Assembly (NCBI RefSeq): GCF_030053415.1
Contig: NZ_JASGBJ010000001.1
Coordinates: 434,001-498,000, forward strand
Direction of reading: 5' to 3'
Source: Marinobacter sp. CHS3-4
Lineage (GTDB): Bacteria; Pseudomonadota; Gammaproteobacteria; Pseudomonadales; Oleiphilaceae
DNA: 64,000 nt
Made by a program: the position numbers and the translations under genes. The notes below the pieces were generated by a model. It had not been told where the DNA came from. It saw only the letters and a program-made list of their open reading frames with translations, and made no database searches. This document shows, piece by piece, positions 59,945-64,000 of this stretch. How positions within the stretch are numbered: the stretch's first letter is position 1; each line of letters starts with the position of its first letter.

Positions 59945-60637
59945 ATGGCCCAGGGAACCGGCACCGTCCACCACGCTATCCTGCTGACTTTACTGACCAG
60001 CCTGCTACTCGCGGGGTGCGCCAGCAACAAGCCTTCAAACCTGACTCAAAAAGAAGCCGCGGCCGCCAATACGCCCATGATGCAAGCGGTCAGCACGGGT
60101 GATCTGGAGGCAGTGGAAGCTCAAGCCGCCGCAGGCGTTTCATTGAATACGCTGACCGAAAAAGGCACCCCGCTGGAAGCCGCCGTCAGGGCAGGAGAGG
60201 ATCGAATCGCCTGGTTCCTGCTCAGTGAGGGCGCTGCACCGGACCTTGCCGGCGAGGATGGGCAGACCCCGTTGATGATTGCGGCGGCTGATGGTCAGCG
60301 GCGGCTGGTTCGGTTACTGCTATCAGCGGGCGCCGACGTAAATGCCCGGAATGAGGCGGGCAGTACTCCGGTCATGCAGGCGGCCCGAAATGGCCATCTG
60401 ACGGTTGTGAAGGTTCTGCTTGCGGCCGGCGCCAACGTCAACGTCAGCCAGGACGGCCGCTCGCTGCTGATGCAGATTGTGGAGGGTGGCGATCTGTTGA
60501 CTGCGGAGATGCTGCTCGCCGCTGGTGCCGATGTGAATTACAGCAACGATGACGGTCTGACGGCACTGGATGTGGCACGTGCCAACAATAACCGTGACCT
60601 GGAAATGTTGCTGATTCAGGCCGGCGCCAATATCTAG
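59945..60637 (+). CDS. Ankyrin-repeat lipoprotein
   Basis: A 230-aa lipoprotein. The signal segment ends in the lipobox LLLAGCAS, with the acylated Cys near residue 26. The mature protein has five or so ankyrin repeats, for example DGQTPLMIAAADGQRRLVRL, GSTPVMQAARNGHLTVVKVL and DGLTALDVARANNNRDLEML. Ankyrin repeats bind proteins, so it may be an envelope adaptor or inhibitor. ATG 59945 is favoured since the signal peptide starts there; GTG 59900 and ATG 59909 are in-frame alternatives. It converges on the enoyl-CoA hydratase family gene with 11 bases between. Confidence 0.85.
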   Translation: MAQGTGTVHHAILLTLLTSLLLAGCASNKPSNLTQKEAAAANTPMMQAVSTGDLEAVEAQAAAGVSLNTLTEKGTPLEAAVRAGEDRIAWFLLSEGAAPDLAGEDGQTPLMIAAADGQRRLVRLLLSAGADVNARNEAGSTPVMQAARNGHLTVVKVLLAAGANVNVSQDGRSLLMQIVEGGDLLTAEMLLAAGADVNYSNDDGLTALDVARANNNRDLEMLLIQAGANI

Positions 60638-60648
60638 TACAGGTTGTT

Positions 60649-61752
60649 CTAATTCAGGCCCATCGGGTCATTTGAATCGTCCAGCTCTGGCTCGAAGTGG
60701 GATTCAATGACTTCTTCCGGTACGTCAGCGACTGAAGCAAATGACCACTGTGGTGACTGGTCACGATCGATGAGCCGAGCGCGAATGCCTTCTCTCAGGT
60801 CGGGGCGTTGGGTGCATCGGGTGGCCATGGTGAGTTCCATCCGGAAGATGTCCTTTAGCGACATCTGTTGCCCTTTCTTCAACTGGTGCCATACCAGCCA
60901 GGCTGTCACGGGGCAGCCGCCCCTCAGGTTGTCCATCGACGCTTTCCACCAGTCGGTATCGATATCCGCTTGCAGCAATTGGTCGACGATGTCGGGCAGG
61001 TGATCACCGCCACTCAGCCGGGCGATGGCCTGTTCGTGTTTCGCCAACTGGCTTTCCGGCAAGGCGCGGTAATCGGGGTGTTCCAGTTGTTTCACCAATC
61101 GGAACAGACGGTTGTCGTCAACGGCGGTCTCACCGGACCAGCTCTCTTCCTGCAAGCGGGCGACCAGGTCGTCGGCTTGCTCTGGCAGCAGCGCCATGTC
61201 TGCAAGCCCGACCCGCATCACGTCAGACACATTCAGGCGTGCCCCTGTCAGTCCCATGAACAGGCCTAGCCTGCCCGGCAGGCGATTGAGAAACCAGCTT
61301 GCGCCCACATCCGGAAACAGGCCGATGGTGATTTCCGGCATCGCCATGGTGATATCTGGCAGAACCAGGCGGTAGCGGCTGGCCGTCAGTAATCCGAGTC
61401 CGCCGCCCATCACGGCGCCGTGGGCAATGGTGATCACCGGCTTGGGAAACTGATGCACCGTGTAGTCCAGGCGGTACTCGCGTACAAAGAAATCGCCGGC
61501 TTCATCGGCTCGCCCTTCCTCAGACAATGAATCGTAAAGTTCGCGGATATCGCCACCGGCACAGAATGCCTTGTCTCCGGCGCCTTTCAGGATGACCAGG
61601 CAGATCTCCCGCGATTCGGCCCAGCCTTCCAGTGTGTTCTGCATTTCGTCGATCATCTCACCAGACAGCGAATTCAGGGTGGCTGGCGAGTTCAGGGTGA
61701 TCTGGCCGATTTTGCCTTCCCGACAGGGGAGCTCTTTCACCTCGATGGGCAT
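60649..61752 (-). CDS. Enoyl-CoA hydratase/isomerase family protein (3-hydroxyisobutyryl-CoA hydrolase type)
   Basis: A 367-aa crotonase-fold enzyme of the ECH_2 type, which usually hydrolyses 3-hydroxyisobutyryl-CoA in valine degradation. The oxyanion hole elements are in AFCAGGDIRELYDSL and AHGAVMGGGLGL, and the active-site Glu and Asp are in MPEITIGLFPDVGASWFLNR. The extra length at the C-terminus is typical of the hydrolases rather than the 260-residue hydratases. ATG 61752 is used. No other genes of valine catabolism are adjacent, so the pathway assignment is by family. Confidence 0.88.
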   Translation of the reverse strand: MPIEVKELPCREGKIGQITLNSPATLNSLSGEMIDEMQNTLEGWAESREICLVILKGAGDKAFCAGGDIRELYDSLSEEGRADEAGDFFVREYRLDYTVHQFPKPVITIAHGAVMGGGLGLLTASRYRLVLPDITMAMPEITIGLFPDVGASWFLNRLPGRLGLFMGLTGARLNVSDVMRVGLADMALLPEQADDLVARLQEESWSGETAVDDNRLFRLVKQLEHPDYRALPESQLAKHEQAIARLSGGDHLPDIVDQLLQADIDTDWWKASMDNLRGGCPVTAWLVWHQLKKGQQMSLKDIFRMELTMATRCTQRPDLREGIRARLIDRDQSPQWSFASVADVPEEVIESHFEPELDDSNDPMGLN

Positions 61753-61947
61753 GATGGGATCTCCGTGGAGTTAAAGGTACTGTTCCGATGGTATGAATTT
61801 TAAAACCCGACGTACTGACTTAGGGTCTGTGACGCTTTTATCCAGATGTCACTCGCCCGGCCGCTGTGTTATAAATTCCGGCGGAGAGTTAACCATACGC
61901 AAAAGAGCGCAGCCTGGCGCCAGTAAAATGATGAGAGGGTAAAACCA

Positions 61948-62280
61948 ATGAGTTTTAAACGCTACACCATCGCAGCATTGTTTGTTCTGGGTTCGACGGT
62001 GCCCGCGCTGTCTGTTGCTGCTGACGTCGAAGCAGGAGAGGCAAGAGCTGCCGTCTGTGCGGCCTGTCATGGTAAGAACGGTATTGCCCAGATTCCGGGG
62101 TATCCCAACCTGGCTGGCCAGAATGAACAATATCTGGTTTCTGCCCTCAAGGCTTACAAGAACAAGCAACGCAGCGGCGGCAATGCAACCATCATGCAGA
62201 GCCAGGCAACCGGCCTGAGCGAAGAAGACATCGCCAACCTCGCTGCGTTCTATGCCAGCCTGCCTGCCGGCGGAAAATGA
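61948..62280 (+). CDS. Periplasmic c-type cytochrome (cytochrome c553-like)
   Basis: A 110-aa exported monoheme cytochrome c. A signal peptide ending in [10 protein letters not shown] precedes the heme-binding motif CAACH (residues 31-35), and the axial Met lies in [17 protein letters not shown]. The fold [20 protein letters not shown] and the C-terminal LAAFYASLP are typical of the c553/half-c4 group. It transfers electrons in the periplasm. A 195-base region upstream separates it from the divergent crotonase gene; the gene converges on ppnN. Confidence 0.92.
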   Translation: MSFKRYTIAALFVLGSTVPALSVAADVEAGEARAAVCAACHGKNGIAQIPGYPNLAGQNEQYLVSALKAYKNKQRSGGNATIMQSQATGLSEEDIANLAAFYASLPAGGK

Positions 62281-62314
62281 TGTTTCCAGTGTGCCCGGCG
62301 GTGCTGGCCGACAG

Positions 62315-63700
62315 TCAAGCGTGTCTGCGGCCAACAATTCGGTAGCTGGGCTCATACTCTCCGGAACCGGGTAGTTTCATCCGGTTCTGGGTAACAAACT
62401 CTTTCAGCATCTCTTCCAATGGCTCCAGAAGCGTCGGGTCGCCGGCGATTTCGAAGGGGCCATGTTGCTGTACCTGACTAATACCGGTTTCTTTCACGTT
62501 ACCCGCCACGATGCCACTGAACGCTTTGCGAAGGTTGGCCGCAACCAGATGAGCTGGCTGATCCCGATGCAGCTCCAGATCCCGCATGCTTTCATGCGTC
62601 GGTTCAAAGGGCATCTGGAAGACCGGGTCGATCTTCAACATCCAGTTAAAATAATAGGCGTCCTGCATGGCCCGGCGGAAGGTTTCCACTTCGTGCATCC
62701 CGCGCTTCATGGTCTGGGCCACTTTCACCGAATCGTCGATGATGATTTCGTATTTGCTGGCTGCATCGTCGCCCAGGGCATTGCGGATGAACTGGTCGAT
62801 CATGTCAAAGTATTCGGCGTTTTCTTTTTGGCCGGTAAACACCACCGGGAAGGGCAGGTCGGCGTTTTCCGGGTGCAGCAGAATGCCCAGTAGGTAAAGA
62901 ATTTCCTCTGCGGTGCCGACGCCCCCTGGGAATACAATGACCCCGTGACCGGTTCGCACGAAGGCCTCCAGGCGCTTTTCGATGTCTGGCATAATGACCA
63001 GTTCATTGACGATTGGGTTGGGCGCTTCAGCGCCGATGATGCCCGGTTCGGTCACACCGATGTAGCGGCCATTCTTCACACGCTGTTTGGCGTGCCCGAT
63101 GGTGGCGCCCTTCATCGGCCCCTTCATGGCACCGGGACCGCAACCGGTACAGATGCTCAGGCCCCGCAGCCCGAGTTGGTGGCCAACCTCTTTGCTGTAC
63201 TGATATTCCCGTTCATTGATCGAGTGCCCGCCCCAGCACACCACCAGGTCCGGCCGGCGGCCCGCCTGAAGGACTCTGGCATTGCGCAGGATATGGAAAA
63301 TCAGATTCGTGATTCCCTCTGGTTCATCCCTGCGAAATCCGGGTGCCGACTGGGGAATGGAATAGGAATAGATAATATCCCGCAGCACCGAGAACAGATG
63401 CTCCCGCATGGCCCGCAGCATGTCGCCATCCACAAACGCGTGGGCCGGGGCATTCACTAGTTCCAGTTTCAGTCCGCGTGGCTGGGGAACCAGGCGCACA
63501 TCAAAGTCGGCGTGGGCCTCCATCAGGGATTTGCAGTCGTCGGTTTCTACCCCTGTATTGAGCACGGCCAGGGCACACTGACGAAAAAGTCGGTAGAGAC
63601 CACCTTCGCTTTTGTCTTTGAGCCGGTTCACTTCGAACGTAGACAGGATTTCAAGGCTGCCTTCGGGCGATACCAGCGCGTTAATTTTGGAAGGGCTCAT
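62315..63700 (-). CDS. ppnN: Pyrimidine/purine nucleotide 5'-monophosphate nucleosidase PpnN (YgdH)
   Basis: A 461-aa protein of the LOG superfamily. It hydrolyses nucleoside 5'-monophosphates to base and ribose 5-phosphate; the E. coli enzyme is regulated by (p)ppGpp. The N-terminal domain contains SPEGSLEILSTFEVNRL. The catalytic Rossmann domain has WGGHSINEREYQYSKEVG, TGCGPGAMKGPMKGA and the LOG hallmark VFPGGVGTAEEILYLL. ATG 63700 is chosen, 461 aa being close to the E. coli 454. It is divergent from thiI. Confidence 0.93.
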   Translation of the reverse strand: MSPSKINALVSPEGSLEILSTFEVNRLKDKSEGGLYRLFRQCALAVLNTGVETDDCKSLMEAHADFDVRLVPQPRGLKLELVNAPAHAFVDGDMLRAMREHLFSVLRDIIYSYSIPQSAPGFRRDEPEGITNLIFHILRNARVLQAGRRPDLVVCWGGHSINEREYQYSKEVGHQLGLRGLSICTGCGPGAMKGPMKGATIGHAKQRVKNGRYIGVTEPGIIGAEAPNPIVNELVIMPDIEKRLEAFVRTGHGVIVFPGGVGTAEEILYLLGILLHPENADLPFPVVFTGQKENAEYFDMIDQFIRNALGDDAASKYEIIIDDSVKVAQTMKRGMHEVETFRRAMQDAYYFNWMLKIDPVFQMPFEPTHESMRDLELHRDQPAHLVAANLRKAFSGIVAGNVKETGISQVQQHGPFEIAGDPTLLEPLEEMLKEFVTQNRMKLPGSGEYEPSYRIVGRRHA

Positions 63701-63845
63701 GGATGCAAAGGCTCCTGCTAATGCGGATCGTTGAGTTGAACAGATCAGATCGTTGTTTCGGCAATGCCCGATTTTGAGGCACAAATCGAAAACGGTACAC
63801 TACTTAATTAACCAAATTTTCGCCAATGCTCCCGAACCAGACGTT

Positions 63846-64000
63846 ATGAAACTGCTGATACGCCCTGCGCCCGAAATTGCCATCAAAGGCAAACCTGTAC
63901 GCCGTCAACAAATGCGGCTTTTGCGACAGAACATTCGCAAGCTGCTTTCCCAGGTTGATGGGGCCGTGCAAGTGCAAGGCTCATGGGATCGGGTCACGGT
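63846..64000 (+). CDS. thiI: tRNA 4-thiouridine synthase ThiI, N-terminal fragment
   Basis: The first 51 codons of a gene that continues past the window. The start MKLLIRPAPEIAIKGKPVRR and the LLRQNIRKLL helix match the N-terminal ferredoxin-like domain of ThiI, which makes 4-thiouridine at position 8 of tRNA and supplies sulfur for thiamine. The THUMP, ATPase and rhodanese domains cannot be checked. It is divergent from ppnN across 145 bases. Confidence 0.85.
   Translation, partial: MKLLIRPAPEIAIKGKPVRRQQMRLLRQNIRKLLSQVDGAVQVQGSWDRVT

Noticed and set aside
1..64000. CRISPR arrays, tRNA or rRNA genes, prophage and insertion sequences
   Set aside because: No regular spaced repeats, tRNA-like cloverleaf sequences, phage structural genes or transposase genes were recognised in this window.

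Overview
The window looks like chromosome of a marine gammaproteobacterium, most plausibly Marinobacter or a close relative. The grounds are the proteobacterial dedicated sortase locus, the high-GC codon use and the overall gene repertoire; this is inference from gene content, since no rRNA, tRNA or taxonomic marker is present. Nearly all sequence is coding.

Layout. (1) 1-10.0 kb: the end of a type VI secretion (T6SS) locus: the tssM C-terminus, a VgrG spike, a DUF4123 adaptor, an unrecognised 1105-aa protein in the effector position, a periplasmic Sel1-like protein, and two near-identical tandem membrane proteins that differ mainly in their transmembrane core. (2) 10.1-17.9 kb: glyoxalase I, a diguanylate cyclase with three periplasmic binding domains, a spermidine-synthase-like protein, a DUF815 ATPase and two tandem DUF3422 proteins. 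(3) 17.9-25.6 kb: the dedicated sortase system (PdsS/PdsR two-component pair divergent from a VIT/vWA substrate and a class GN sortase), then PlsC-like, GlsB-like, MAPEG and OmpA-like genes. (4) 25.8-35.6 kb: rhomboid protease, a zinc-ribbon membrane protein, an ABC exporter, a chemoreceptor and aconitase. (5) 35.6-41.5 kb: two overlapping hybrid-type sensor kinases divergent from an Hpt-REC-REC-GGDEF protein and a stand-alone receiver, which look like one phosphorelay feeding c-di-GMP. (6) 41.5-48.2 kb: DUF2288, LysO, an HD-GYP phosphodiesterase, TatD, PPK2, a D-amino-acid dehydrogenase and a methyltransferase gene interrupted by an in-frame TAA. (7) 48.5-50.7 kb: a short array of integron gene cassettes (NIPSNAP, TonB-C-like secreted protein, YefM/YoeB toxin-antitoxin, DUF3592) with matching recombination half-sites but no integrase in view. 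(8) 51-64 kb: a secreted LVIVD/PA protein, an OmpA/TSP3 porin, a UvrD-like helicase, an intergenic inverted repeat, DUF2237, tmcA, an ankyrin lipoprotein, an enoyl-CoA hydratase family enzyme, cytochrome c, ppnN and the start of thiI.

The most distinctive parts are the integron cassette array (supported by exact reverse-complement half-sites), the T6SS cargo module with its duplicated variable-core proteins, the stop-interrupted methyltransferase, and the c-di-GMP phosphorelay. Several start codons are GTG or TTG and were chosen from the ribosome binding site.
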